Below are positions 8,154-19,002 of a stretch of 64,000 nt of DNA, one piece after another. A model generated the notes under the pieces. It worked only from the letters and a program-made list of their open reading frames with translations. It was not told the DNA's origin and made no database searches. This stretch comes from Myxococcus eversor (GTDB lineage: Bacteria; Myxococcota; Myxococcia; Myxococcales; Myxococcaceae). Position 1 is the stretch's first letter; each line of letters opens with the position of its first letter. The position numbers and the translations under genes are program-made. The stretch covers positions 1-64,000 of the forward strand of contig NZ_JAAIXY010000005.1 of the NCBI RefSeq assembly GCF_010894455.1, in the 5' to 3' direction.

Positions 8154-9266
8154 ATGTTGCGACCTGTTGCACTGCTCCTGCTCCTGCTCTCCCCCCTGCG
8201 CTCGCTCGCGGTGGAGACCCTGCGCATCGCCATCGAGGACACGGGAGTGGAGGTGCGCATCAGCGGGCGCGGACTTGGCTTCGGCGTGGACAGCGAGGAG
8301 GCCACCTTCGTCCCCATCCCCTCCGATGTCGCCACCGTCCGTCGCAAGGCCGGCAAGCTCGAGGTGAACGGCGCCCCCGTCATCGGAGACTCCGTGCGCT
8401 TCCGCGCGGGCCTCGGCGCCTCCGAGGATGCGGGCTCGGCTCCGGGAGAACAGCCGATCAAGGCCGGCGGTGCCCAGGTGCGCGGTGACGTCGTCGTGCG
8501 TCCGTTCAAGGACGGGCTCCAGCTCATCAACGTCATCTCCCTGGAGGACTACCTCGCCGCGGTGCTTGGCAGCGAGATGCCCGTGTCCTTCCCGCCAGAG
8601 GCCCTCAAGGCCCAGGCCATCGCCGCGCGCACCTACGCCCTGCAGAAGAAACTGGAGAGCTATAGCAACGCGTTTCATCTGGGCAGCAGCGTGCTCCACC
8701 AGGTGTACGGCGGCGTCAATCGCGAGGACCCTCGCACCCGCGCCGCCGTCGACGCCACCCGTGGCCAGGTGCTCACCTACGAGCTGGCTCCCATCGAGGC
8801 CTACTTCCACGCCTCCTGCGGGGGCCGCACCGAGTCCGGGCAGGACGCCCTCCACCGTGACTTGCCCTACCTGCAGCCCGTCGACTGTCCGTGCGGCCGA
8901 CTGCCCGCGAGCCGCTGGTCCGCCTCCATGTCGGACACCGAAATCAAGGCCGCCCTCAAGCGCCCCGCCCAGGGCATGAAGGTGTCCGCGCGCACGCCCA
9001 CCCGCCGCGTCACCCGCATCACCATGGGCGATGGCAGCACGGTGGACGGAGTGGAGCTCCGCCGCAGGCTTGGCTACACGCGCCTCAAGAGTCTCGACTT
9101 CGAGGTGGAGCGAACCGACCACGGCTATGTGTTCTCCGGTCGCGGCTATGGCCATGGGGCCGGGCTCTGCCAGTGGGGCGCCAAGGCGCTCGCCGACAAG
9201 GGCAGGGGGTACCTGGAAATCCTCACCCACTACTACCCAGGGGCCGAGCTGCAGCACCTCTACTGA
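8154..9266 (+). CDS. SpoIID/LytB-domain peptidoglycan lytic enzyme
   Basis: A 370-residue exported protein with a signal peptide (LLLLLLSPLRSLA). The SpoIID domain spans about residues 115-370. SpoIID enzymes are lytic transglycosylases that cut glycan strands stripped of stem peptides. The catalytic glutamate is expected in GSEMP (about 139-143) of the LEDYL...SEMP block, and the conserved YFHASCGG and GRGYGHGAGLCQWGA signatures are both visible. The length is normal for the family. The ATG at 8154 is preferred to the in-frame TTG at 8118 because it starts the signal peptide directly. In Gram-negatives such proteins act in septal or polar peptidoglycan processing. queA follows after 60 bases in the same direction. 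Confidence 0.9.
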   Translation: MLRPVALLLLLLSPLRSLAVETLRIAIEDTGVEVRISGRGLGFGVDSEEATFVPIPSDVATVRRKAGKLEVNGAPVIGDSVRFRAGLGASEDAGSAPGEQPIKAGGAQVRGDVVVRPFKDGLQLINVISLEDYLAAVLGSEMPVSFPPEALKAQAIAARTYALQKKLESYSNAFHLGSSVLHQVYGGVNREDPRTRAAVDATRGQVLTYELAPIEAYFHASCGGRTESGQDALHRDLPYLQPVDCPCGRLPASRWSASMSDTEIKAALKRPAQGMKVSARTPTRRVTRITMGDGSTVDGVELRRRLGYTRLKSLDFEVERTDHGYVFSGRGYGHGAGLCQWGAKALADKGRGYLEILTHYYPGAELQHLY

Positions 9267-9326
9267 CGTCCCCTGTGTCGGCGCGCTTTCCGCGGCGGCG
9301 CGGGGGCTGCTACAAGCGCCAACCCC

Positions 9327-11626
<2,300 letters not shown>

Positions 11627-11768
11627 GCGACCGGATGGAATCCCGGGTTCCCGCGTTCACTTGCTCACATGGGGACCTGTTGCTAAGAGGGCCCCCTTTC
11701 AGGATGGGTCCTTCGGGTAGTGTGGGGGGTCCCCCATCCCAAGCCTTCCTCAACCGACGAGGCAGTCT

Positions 11769-12125
11769 GTGGCTGAGAGCTTTTTGATGCTGGCGCAGGC
11801 CGGGGGCGGGACCAACCCGCTGAACACCCTGGCTCTGCTCGTGGGCCTGGTGGCGATCATGTACTTCGTCATGATCCGCCCCCAGCAAAAGCAGATGAAG
11901 GAGCACCGCACGCTGCTCACTTCGCTCAAGAAGGGCGATGAAGTGGTCACCTCGGGCGGCATGCTCGGGAAGATCCACCTCGTCGAAGAGCGGACCGTGA
12001 CGGTGGAGGTCGCCAGTGGCGTGCGCGTCCGCATCCTGAAGACGTCCATCAGTGCCAAGGGCACGGTGGCTGAAGGGCCCGCGCAAGCGGTGTCCGCCGA
12101 AGAGAAGAAGAAGGAGGAGAAGTAA
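11769..12125 (+). CDS. yajC: Sec translocase accessory subunit YajC
   Basis: A 118-residue inner-membrane protein with one transmembrane helix (about residues 18-38) followed by the typical MIRPQQKQMKEH sequence and a small cytoplasmic KOW-like beta domain (GDEVVTSGGMLGKI). It associates with SecDF-SecYEG. A Lys/Glu-rich tail ends it. The GTG start at 11769 follows GAGG at six bases. The stop is directly followed by the secD ATG, and the order yajC-secD-secF is the conserved operon. Confidence 0.95.
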   Translation: MAESFLMLAQAGGGTNPLNTLALLVGLVAIMYFVMIRPQQKQMKEHRTLLTSLKKGDEVVTSGGMLGKIHLVEERTVTVEVASGVRVRILKTSISAKGTVAEGPAQAVSAEEKKKEEK

Positions 12126-13898
12126 ATGGACCGCGGCTGGTGGTGGAAGTTTGGACTGATTGTCGCGGTGACGCTGGGGACCATCTGGTTCCTGATTCCG
12201 TCGTATTACTCGCTGGCGGTCATGGACCGTGCACAGCGCAATGACCTGGCGGCGCTGCAAGCGCGGCTTCCCGCCTGGGCACCTCCCGCGAAGTACCGGC
12301 TCAATCTGGGCCTGGACCTTCAGGGCGGCATCCACATGGTCATGCGCGTGGACACCAAGACCGCGCTCCAGAAGCGCACCGAGCGCCGAGGCCAGCAGAT
12401 CGCCACGTACGTCGCCGACAAGAAGCTCGGCGAAGTCACCGTGGATACGGATCCAGAGAAGCTCCAGCTCACCTTGACGGCGAAGGACCCGGCGACCATG
12501 GACGCCATCGAGAAGGACGTCCTGGCGACCTTCGGGGACTTCAAGCGGGTTGACCGCAACGGCGCGACGCTGGTGCTGTCGCCCGACGACACGCAGGTGA
12601 ACCGCTTCCGTGAGGAATCGGTCGACCAGGCGATGCTCGTCATCCGCCGCCGCATCGACAAGTGGGGCGTCGCCGAAGTCGACGTGCGCAAGCTCGGCAC
12701 CGACTCCATCCAGATTTCGCTGCCCGGCCGCAGCAACCCGGAGCAGGCCAAGGAACTGGTCGGCACCACCGCGCAGCTCGAGTTCCGGATGGTGGACGAC
12801 ACCAACCCGCAGGTCTTCGCGCAGATGTTCCAGGCCAACCCGCCTCCCGCCGGCAGCGACATCACCGTGACGGAAGAGGGCGGCTTCCCGCAGCTGCAGA
12901 GCAAGTCGCGCGAGGCGCTCCTGGCATACACCGAGGGCAAGGTCCCGGAGAACCGCCAGGTCGTCACCGAGTGCATCGCGAACCCGCTGAAGAAGAACGA
13001 GTGCTCGTCCTACCGCACCTTCCTGTTGGACAAGTTCGTGCCGCTGACGGGCGAGAGCCTGGCGGGCGCGGACGCGAACGTGAACCAGATGAATGAGCCG
13101 GAGGTGAACATCGCCTTCGACCCGGCGGGCGCGCGCGAGTTCGAGAAGCTGACCGAGGCGGGCGTGGGCAAGCGGATGGCCATCGTCCTGGACGACAACG
13201 TCCAAACCGCGCCGAACATCAACGAGAAGATCGGCGGCGGTCGTGCCCGCATCACCATGGGCCGCATGGGCGCGCGCTCCCACGACGAGTGGCTGGGTGA
13301 GGCGCAGACGCTGGCGCTGGTGCTCAAGGCGGGCGCGCTGCCCGCTCCGGTGACGGTGGGTGAGATTCGTCAGGTGGGCGCGAGCCTGGGTGACGAGCTC
13401 ATCAAGAAGGGCGGCATGGCGGTGCTGGTCGGCCTGGGCCTCGTGCTCCTCTTCATGGGCTTGTATTACCGCAAGGCGGGGCTCATCGCGGACATCGCGC
13501 TCGTCCTGAATGGTCTGCTCATCCTGGCGGGGCTGGCGTTCTTCAACGCGACGCTGACGTTGCCGGGCATCGCCGGATTCGTGCTGACGTTGGGCGTGGC
13601 GGTGGATGCCAACGTGCTCATCAACGAGCGCATCCGCGAGGAGTTGAGCCACGGCAAGACGGCCAAGGCGGCCGTGGACCAGGGCTATGACCGTGCCTTC
13701 TGGACCATCTTCGATGCACACGTGACGGCGCTGATCGCCGGCTTCATCCTGTTCTTCACGGGCACCGGACCGATTCGAGGCTTCGCCACCACGCTCATCG
13801 TGGGACTGCTGGCCTCGCTGTTCACGTCCATCGTGGTGACTCGCGTCATCATGACCTACTTCGTCCACGGCCGTAACGCGCAGTCGGTGTCGGTCTGA
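12126..13898 (+). CDS. secD: Protein translocase subunit SecD
   Basis: A 590-residue membrane protein that, with SecF, uses the proton gradient to pull proteins through SecYEG on the periplasmic side. It has an N-terminal membrane helix (WWWKFGLIVAVTLGTIWFLI), then the signature GLDLQGGIHMVMRVD near residue 60, the large periplasmic P1 region, and five C-terminal helices from about residue 420. The LVGLGLVLLFMGLYYRKAG and GVAVDANVLINERIREE motifs lie in the conserved TM4-TM5 area with the functional aspartate. Length and order are normal for SecD. Confidence 0.96.
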   Translation: MDRGWWWKFGLIVAVTLGTIWFLIPSYYSLAVMDRAQRNDLAALQARLPAWAPPAKYRLNLGLDLQGGIHMVMRVDTKTALQKRTERRGQQIATYVADKKLGEVTVDTDPEKLQLTLTAKDPATMDAIEKDVLATFGDFKRVDRNGATLVLSPDDTQVNRFREESVDQAMLVIRRRIDKWGVAEVDVRKLGTDSIQISLPGRSNPEQAKELVGTTAQLEFRMVDDTNPQVFAQMFQANPPPAGSDITVTEEGGFPQLQSKSREALLAYTEGKVPENRQVVTECIANPLKKNECSSYRTFLLDKFVPLTGESLAGADANVNQMNEPEVNIAFDPAGAREFEKLTEAGVGKRMAIVLDDNVQTAPNINEKIGGGRARITMGRMGARSHDEWLGEAQTLALVLKAGALPAPVTVGEIRQVGASLGDELIKKGGMAVLVGLGLVLLFMGLYYRKAGLIADIALVLNGLLILAGLAFFNATLTLPGIAGFVLTLGVAVDANVLINERIREELSHGKTAKAAVDQGYDRAFWTIFDAHVTALIAGFILFFTGTGPIRGFATTLIVGLLASLFTSIVVTRVIMTYFVHGRNAQSVSV

Positions 13899-13922
13899 CC
13901 GGCGGGAGCCCGGATAACTGCC

Positions 13923-15092
13923 ATGCAGATCCTCAAGAACAAGACGAACTTCGACTTCATCGGCAAGCGCAAGCCGGCCATCTTCATCTCCACCCTCATC
14001 AACCTCGCCATCCTGGTGGGCATCGTCACGGTGGGGTTCAACTACGGCGTGGACTTCGCCGGCGGCACGGTGGTGGAGCTGAAGTTCAACCACCCCATCA
14101 GCGCGGCGGAAGTGCGTGAGCGCGCCCAGAAGGGCGGCCTGCACGACGTGAGCGTGCAGAACATCGGCAGCTCCGACGAGAACGCCTTCCTGTTGCGCAT
14201 GGGCGGCGTCACCCAGCTCAACGAGGAGAACGCCACGAAGGCCAAGACGGCCATCGAGGCCCTGGGCACCATCCGCAACGTCTACTCGGACCTGTCCAAC
14301 GGCATCATCAACTTCCGCTCGGCCACCCCGCTGACGGCGGAGCTCATCAAGAGCACGGTGGAGGCTTCCGGCACCGGCGTGCAGGAGGTCCGTGTCCTGG
14401 GCGAGTCGCAGGGTGGCTCTGGCGTCGACTACCAGGTCGTCGCCAGCGGCATGGCGGACAAGGTGAACTCCGCGCTCAACATGGGCGTGGAGAAGCCGGA
14501 CTTCGAGCAGCGCCGCGTGGACTACGTGGGTCCGCAGGTGGGCAAGCAACTGCGCAACCGCGGCGTCATGGCGCTGCTGTACTCGATGGTGGCCATCCTC
14601 ATCTACGTGGCGTTCCGGTTCGACTTCAAGTTCGGCCCGGGCGCGCTGCTCGCCATGCTCCACGACGTCATCATGGTGGCCGGCTACTACCTGGTGAGCC
14701 GCCGCGAGTTCAACCTCACGGCCATCGCCGCGCTGTTGACCGTCGTCGGCTACTCGGTGAACGACACCATCGTCATCTACGACCGCATCCGCGAGGACAT
14801 GGCCAAGTACAAGGGCAAGCCGCTGACGGAGGTCATCAACATCGCCATCAACGACACGCTCGGCCGCACCATCCTCACGTCCGGCACGACGGCGCTGTCA
14901 CTCATCGGTCTGCTCATCTTCGGCGTGGGCGAAATCTTCGACTTCGCCATGGCGATGCTGGTGGGCATCCTCGTCGGTACCTACTCCTCCGTGTACATCG
15001 CCAGCCCGCTCACCATCTGGCTGGACGAGCGCGCCGCGGCGAAGGAAGGCCGTCACGGCGACGGCATGAAGCACGAGCCGAAGGCGGCGTGA
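13923..15092 (+). CDS. secF: Protein translocase subunit SecF
   Basis: A 389-residue partner of SecD. It has an N-terminal helix after FDFIGKRKP, the conserved GVDFAGGTVVELKF motif near residue 42, a periplasmic domain and five C-terminal helices. GYSVNDTIVIYDRIRE (near 280) carries the aspartate region characteristic of SecF/RND proteins. The gene starts 24 bases after secD and closes the yajC-secD-secF operon. A strong bidirectional terminator follows. Confidence 0.96.
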   Translation: MQILKNKTNFDFIGKRKPAIFISTLINLAILVGIVTVGFNYGVDFAGGTVVELKFNHPISAAEVRERAQKGGLHDVSVQNIGSSDENAFLLRMGGVTQLNEENATKAKTAIEALGTIRNVYSDLSNGIINFRSATPLTAELIKSTVEASGTGVQEVRVLGESQGGSGVDYQVVASGMADKVNSALNMGVEKPDFEQRRVDYVGPQVGKQLRNRGVMALLYSMVAILIYVAFRFDFKFGPGALLAMLHDVIMVAGYYLVSRREFNLTAIAALLTVVGYSVNDTIVIYDRIREDMAKYKGKPLTEVINIAINDTLGRTILTSGTTALSLIGLLIFGVGEIFDFAMAMLVGILVGTYSSVYIASPLTIWLDERAAAKEGRHGDGMKHEPKAA

Positions 15093-15131
15093 CGGACATC
15101 GCCTGACTCCCGCTCGCGGGAGCCGGACGCG

Positions 15132-15180
15132 ACGAGGGCCCTGGTCTCCCACTCACGGGAGGCAGGGCCCTCGTTGTTTT
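15132..15180. terminator. Bidirectional intrinsic terminator after secF
   Basis: A perfect 12-bp outer stem, ACGAGGGCCCTG (15132-15143) with CAGGGCCCTCGT (15163-15174), contains a second complementary stretch (TCTCCC/GGGAGG) in the loop. TGTTTT follows on the plus strand. It separates secF from the convergent outer-membrane gene and may serve both. Confidence 0.75.
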
Positions 15181-15196
15181 CAGCAAGGGCCGTGCG

Positions 15197-15796
15197 TCAG
15201 AAGCGCGCGCCCAGCGTCACCGAGGCGTCCAGGAGGCCGCCGTCGGTGTCCTCGTCCAGCGCTCCGTTGGCGAAGCCGTTGTCGAGCAGCACGCGCCAGG
15301 TGGCTCGGACACCGGCCGTCAGCGCGCCGCTGTTGAACTCCAGGCCCGCGGCGAGCGGCACCTCCTCCATGGTGTCGGAGTCGTAGAGCCCGCCGCCGAT
15401 GCCTCGCACGTCCACGTAGGAGATGCCGAAGCCCGCTCCGACGAAGGGCCGCACCGCCGTCATGAAGGGCGGGGAGACCTTCACCAGGGCGCTACCACCC
15501 TGGCGGACGATGGAGGGGCCCTCATCCAAGAGCCGGATGTCGTCGATGCCGTTCTGCGAACCTTCGTAGCCGAGCTCGAATCCGAGGAACGTGGTGGGCT
15601 GCACGTTGAGTGTGAGACCCCATGCCGGACCGGTGCTCGTGAGATCTCCCAGGTTGCCCGTGTAATCGCCCAGGCCTCCCTTGAGGAACACGTTGACGTC
15701 GCCTCGCTTGCCCGGCTTTCGTTCCTGCGCAGAAGCCGTGCCCGCGGCGAGCAGCGCGAGCGCCAGCGCGCCGACCTGGATACCCTTTGCAGCCAT
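15197..15796 (-). CDS. Outer-membrane beta-barrel protein
   Basis: A 199-residue exported protein. The ATG at 15796 has GGGAGG upstream and gives a clean signal peptide (ALALALLAAGTASAQ). The mature part shows alternating hydrophobic/polar strands with many Gly and aromatic residues (FLGFELGYEGS, FVGAGFGISYVDV) and ends in a terminal phenylalanine (LGARF), the outer-membrane insertion signal. It resembles small OmpA/OmpW-like eight-stranded barrels. The role is unknown. In-frame codons upstream to 15970 are without RBS and are not coding. Confidence 0.85.
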   Translation of the reverse strand: MAAKGIQVGALALALLAAGTASAQERKPGKRGDVNVFLKGGLGDYTGNLGDLTSTGPAWGLTLNVQPTTFLGFELGYEGSQNGIDDIRLLDEGPSIVRQGGSALVKVSPPFMTAVRPFVGAGFGISYVDVRGIGGGLYDSDTMEEVPLAAGLEFNSGALTAGVRATWRVLLDNGFANGALDEDTDGGLLDASVTLGARF

Positions 15797-15939
15797 GCGG
15801 TCCTCCCTGTCAGGTGGTGTGCAATCAACCTGTGCACCGGATGGACGGCGCGCTCCCCACCAGCAGGCGACAGGCCGAGCGCACGCCTGAACGCTTGAGC
15901 AGGAAGGGAAATGTCGTGCCCAAGGTTGGACTATCCTCG

Positions 15940-15951
15940 TCAGACGTCTGA
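15940..15951. promoter_or_regulatory. Perfect 12-bp palindrome in the recJ upstream region
   Basis: TCAGACGTCTGA is fully self-complementary, with CCTC/GAGG flanks that extend it if a two-base bulge is allowed. It lies 72 bases before the recJ start and 144 bases before the divergent barrel gene. It may be an operator for a dimeric regulator; none is identified. Confidence 0.4.
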
Positions 15952-16022
15952 GGTACTGTCGGCCTGTCAAGATTTCGTCCCGGCCACGGAGGAGTCCCGG
16001 TGGCCGAGGAGGGGAGCTGCGA

Positions 16023-17735
16023 GTGCGGTGGTTGCTTCCAGACGTGGTCGAGGAGGAGGTCGGGTTGCTCGCTGGGGAGCTGTCGCTCCATCCGCTCGCG
16101 GCCAGGGTGCTGCTGCACCGCGGTTACCGGACGCCTGAGTCCGCCTCCGCGTTCCTGTCGGACCGACTGGCGGACCTGCCGGACCCCTTCCGGATGAAGG
16201 GCATGGCGGCGGGCGTGGAGCGGCTGGTGCGTGCCCTGCACCGGCGCGAGAAGGTGACGCTGTACGGCGACTACGACGTGGACGGGGTGTGCTCCACGTC
16301 GCTGATGTTCCTGTTCCTGAAGGAGCTGGGCGTTCCGCCGGCCACGTACATCCCCCACCGCCTGGACGAGGGCTACGGCCTCAACATGTCCGCGGTGGAG
16401 CGCATCGCCGCGGACGGCACGCGGGTGCTGGTGACGTTGGACTGCGGCATCACCTCCGTGGCGGAGATCACCCGCGCGAAGGAGCTGGGGCTGGACGTCA
16501 TCGTGGTGGACCACCACACGGTGCCGCCCACGCTGCCTCCCGCCGTCGCGGTGCTCAACCCGCATCAGCCCGGCTGCGAGTACCCCACGAAAGCCCTGTG
16601 CGCCGCGGGCGTGGCCTTCAACCTCTGCATGGGCCTGCGCAAGCGGCTCCGCGATGACGGCTTCTTCGCCACCCGCAAGGAGCCCAACCTCCGCGCCATG
16701 ATGGACCTGGTGGCCATGGCCACCGTCGCGGACGTGGTGCCGCTCACCGGCGCCAACCGCATCCTCGTGACGCATGGCCTCCAGGAGCTGACGGCCGCCC
16801 GTCGCCCGGGCGTGCGCGCGCTGAAGGAAGCGGCGGGGATGGACGCGGACACCCCCATCACCGCGGGCCAGGTGGGCTTCCGCCTGGGGCCTCGCATCAA
16901 CGCCGCCGGACGGCTGCATGACGCGTCGCTGGGTCTCCAACTGCTCTGCTCGGAGACGCTGGAGTCGGCGCGCTCACTGGCCTCGGTGTTGGACCGGGCC
17001 AACGCGGAGCGGCAGGGAATCGAGAGCGGCATCCTCACGCAGGCGCTGGCCCAGGCCGAGGAGCACAAGGACGCGCGCGGCTTCGTGCTCTACGACGAGG
17101 GCTGGCACCCGGGCGTCATCGGCATCGTCGCCTCGCGCGTGGTGGAGCGCTACCACCGGCCCACCGTCATGGTGGGCGTGAAGGACGGAGTGGGGAAGGG
17201 CTCGGCGCGGAGCATCGAGGCCTTCCACCTCTACGACGCGCTCAGCGGATGTTCGGAGCTGCTCACCAAGTTCGGCGGCCACAAGCACGCCGCGGGCCTC
17301 ACCATCGACGCGGACAGGCTGCCCGCGCTGCGCGAGGCCTTCGAGAAGATCGCCTGGCAGCGCCTCACCCCCGAGGACCTCATCCCCCGCTGCCGCGTGG
17401 ACGCGGTGGTGAGCGCCCGGGAGCTGGATGCGACGGCCGTGGAGGCCCTCCAGCGCCTGGGGCCCTTCGGCCAGGGCAATCCGGAGCCGGTGCTGGTGCT
17501 GCGTCACCAGGTGGCCCGCTCGCGCGTGCTGCCGGCCAAGGCGGCGGGCAGCAGCGGACACCTCAAGCTGGCCCTGGCGGATGCGCCGGAGCTGGATGCC
17601 ATCGGCTTCGGCATGGCGGACCGCGTGCGGATGGCGGATGGGCCGGTGGACCTGGCCTTCCAGGCGGGCTTCGACACCTTCCGAGGTCAGCGAAAGCTGT
17701 CGCTGCGCCTCAAGGACGTGCGCGTCGCCGCGTAG
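16023..17735 (+). CDS. recJ: Single-stranded-DNA-specific exonuclease RecJ
   Basis: A 570-residue RecJ, a 5'-to-3' ssDNA exonuclease used in recombination and mismatch/base repair. DHH-superfamily motifs are all visible: GDYDVDG (82-88), LDCGIT (139-144), VVDHHTVPP (162-170) and the DHHA1 block with VGVKDGVGKGSARS and FGGHKHAAGLTI. A C-terminal OB-like segment ends in the FRGQRKLSLRLKDVR pattern. Length is normal. The GTG start at 16023 has a purine-rich GAGGAGGGGAG upstream. Confidence 0.96.
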   Translation: MRWLLPDVVEEEVGLLAGELSLHPLAARVLLHRGYRTPESASAFLSDRLADLPDPFRMKGMAAGVERLVRALHRREKVTLYGDYDVDGVCSTSLMFLFLKELGVPPATYIPHRLDEGYGLNMSAVERIAADGTRVLVTLDCGITSVAEITRAKELGLDVIVVDHHTVPPTLPPAVAVLNPHQPGCEYPTKALCAAGVAFNLCMGLRKRLRDDGFFATRKEPNLRAMMDLVAMATVADVVPLTGANRILVTHGLQELTAARRPGVRALKEAAGMDADTPITAGQVGFRLGPRINAAGRLHDASLGLQLLCSETLESARSLASVLDRANAERQGIESGILTQALAQAEEHKDARGFVLYDEGWHPGVIGIVASRVVERYHRPTVMVGVKDGVGKGSARSIEAFHLYDALSGCSELLTKFGGHKHAAGLTIDADRLPALREAFEKIAWQRLTPEDLIPRCRVDAVVSARELDATAVEALQRLGPFGQGNPEPVLVLRHQVARSRVLPAKAAGSSGHLKLALADAPELDAIGFGMADRVRMADGPVDLAFQAGFDTFRGQRKLSLRLKDVRVAA

Positions 17736-17751
17736 TGTGTGAAGCCAAGGA

Positions 17752-17773
17752 CCCGCGGAAGCTCCTCCGCGGG
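17752..17773. terminator. Hairpin between recJ and the YHS gene
   Basis: An 8-bp stem, CCCGCGGA (17752-17759) with TCCGCGGG (17766-17773), has a six-base loop and lies between two convergent genes. No T-run follows. Confidence 0.4.
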
Positions 17774-17796
17774 CCCTGTGTGTGACGGCCGTCAGC

Positions 17797-18039
17797 TCAG
17801 GCCAGTCCCCAGCGCACCCGGCCCGGCGTCATCAACGCGCCCACTCGCGCCAGCTCGTTGAGTCGGAAGCGCTCGGCCTGCCGCTCGAAGGCATGGCGGC
17901 ACCGTTCCGAGCAGAAGAAGTACCGGCGCTTCTTGTACTCGGACGACGGCTGGCTCTCGAGCGTCTCGAGCTGCTTGCCGCATACCGGGTCCCAATGCTT
18001 GCCCTGTCCCTGCTGCCCCTGCCCCTGCACGTCCTTCAT
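17797..18039 (-). CDS. YHS-domain metal-binding protein
   Basis: An 80-residue protein with the YHS pattern: DPVCGK near residue 16, then YFFCSERCRHAF around 41-52. The three cysteines are typical of this small domain, found in copper ATPases, TRASH-like metal sensors and free-standing metal carriers. The N-terminus is a Gln/Gly repeat (GQGQQGQG). The ATG at 18039 has GGGGAGG at good spacing. An in-frame start at 18183 would add 48 residues with no support. Likely cytoplasmic and metal-related; the metal is not determined. Confidence 0.8.
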   Translation of the reverse strand: MKDVQGQGQQGQGKHWDPVCGKQLETLESQPSSEYKKRRYFFCSERCRHAFERQAERFRLNELARVGALMTPGRVRWGLA

Positions 18040-18179
18040 GCCTCGCCTCCCCGCCCTGGGGCCCCACGCCCATTCCCGACGGTGGCTACAAGCAGGGCAT
18101 ATGCCAACCCCCAACTCCCCGGAATGCCGAGGAGCGGGGGGCCGCACGAAGGGTTGGAGGCGGAAAAACTTCCACCCGT

Positions 18180-18203
18180 TCACGCTCCTCGAGGGGAGCG
18201 TGA
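18180..18203 (-). terminator. Terminator-like hairpin after the 18-21 kb envelope operon
   Basis: A perfect 9-bp stem, TCACGCTCC (18180-18188) with GGAGCGTGA (18195-18203), lies 17 bases beyond the stop at 18220. On the minus strand a T-run (GTTTTTCC) follows some 8-12 bases later. Confidence 0.45.
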
Positions 18204-18219
18204 GGTCGGGAAGTGTTCT

Positions 18220-19002
18220 TCAGAAGGTGGCGCCGACGCTGCCGCCCAGGAAGAAGTCGTTCATGTAGCCCCGGCGGTAGCCCATGGCCTCCAGGCGGAA
18301 GGAGAGCCGGAAGTTGCCGTTGCGGGACAATTGAGGACGCCCTCGGAGGCCCACGCCGTACTGGAAGAGGGGCTTGAGGCCGTTCACCTTCGTCTCGTTG
18401 GCGTCCACGGTGATGGAGGTCGTCTGGTAGGCGACGCCGCCACCCACCTGGCCGAAGAAGCCGAAGTCGGACTTGCCGAACTTGAACTCGTAGGCCGGGG
18501 CGATGGTGAAGTAGTGGTGGCTGGTGCTGCCGCGGATGAAGTCGGTGCCGTCGCTGCTGTTGCCGTACGTCCAGCGCAGGTCCGCCCAGAGGTTCTCGCG
18601 AAAGGGCTCGAGGTCGAACGTGCGGCCGAACTCCCACGTGGTGCGCACGCCCAGGCCCAGCACGGTGTCGGCGAAGCGGCCTCGGGGGCTCTCCAGGAGG
18701 AGCGCTCCGGCGAGGAGCTCCACGCCCACGCCCATGTTGGGGTCGTCCAGGCCGGCGAGCTCCTTGAAGTCGCCTTCCTCGCCCTCCTGCTCTGAAGCGT
18801 TCCGGAACTCGTCTGCCTGGTCCACGTTGCGACGGCGGCGCTCGGCGGCCTCCTCCTCTTCAATCTGCTCCTGGCTGGGGCCCGGCTCGTCCTCGGGATA
18901 GGCGTACGGGTCGTCGTCATCCTGCGCGAAGGCGGGGGTCGCCACGAGCAAGCCGCCCATGAGGCAGCGGGTGAGCCAGTTCTTCACGGGGGCGGTCCTC
19001 AT
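18220..19002 (-). CDS. Predicted outer-membrane barrel protein (third gene of envelope operon)
   Basis: A 260-residue exported protein with a signal peptide (LMGGLLVATPAFAQ). The mature part begins with an Asp/Glu-rich segment and a charged helical stretch (EEEEAAERRRR, about 42-55). It continues with a barrel-like region of alternating strands (VGVELLAGALLLES, FGFFGQVGGGVAYQT) and ends in phenylalanine (GATF), as outer-membrane barrels do. The ATG at 19002 overlaps the stop of the upstream metalloprotease-like gene (TGATG), so the two are translationally coupled. No named family is recognised. Confidence 0.8.
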   Translation of the reverse strand: MRTAPVKNWLTRCLMGGLLVATPAFAQDDDDPYAYPEDEPGPSQEQIEEEEAAERRRRNVDQADEFRNASEQEGEEGDFKELAGLDDPNMGVGVELLAGALLLESPRGRFADTVLGLGVRTTWEFGRTFDLEPFRENLWADLRWTYGNSSDGTDFIRGSTSHHYFTIAPAYEFKFGKSDFGFFGQVGGGVAYQTTSITVDANETKVNGLKPLFQYGVGLRGRPQLSRNGNFRLSFRLEAMGYRRGYMNDFFLGGSVGATF

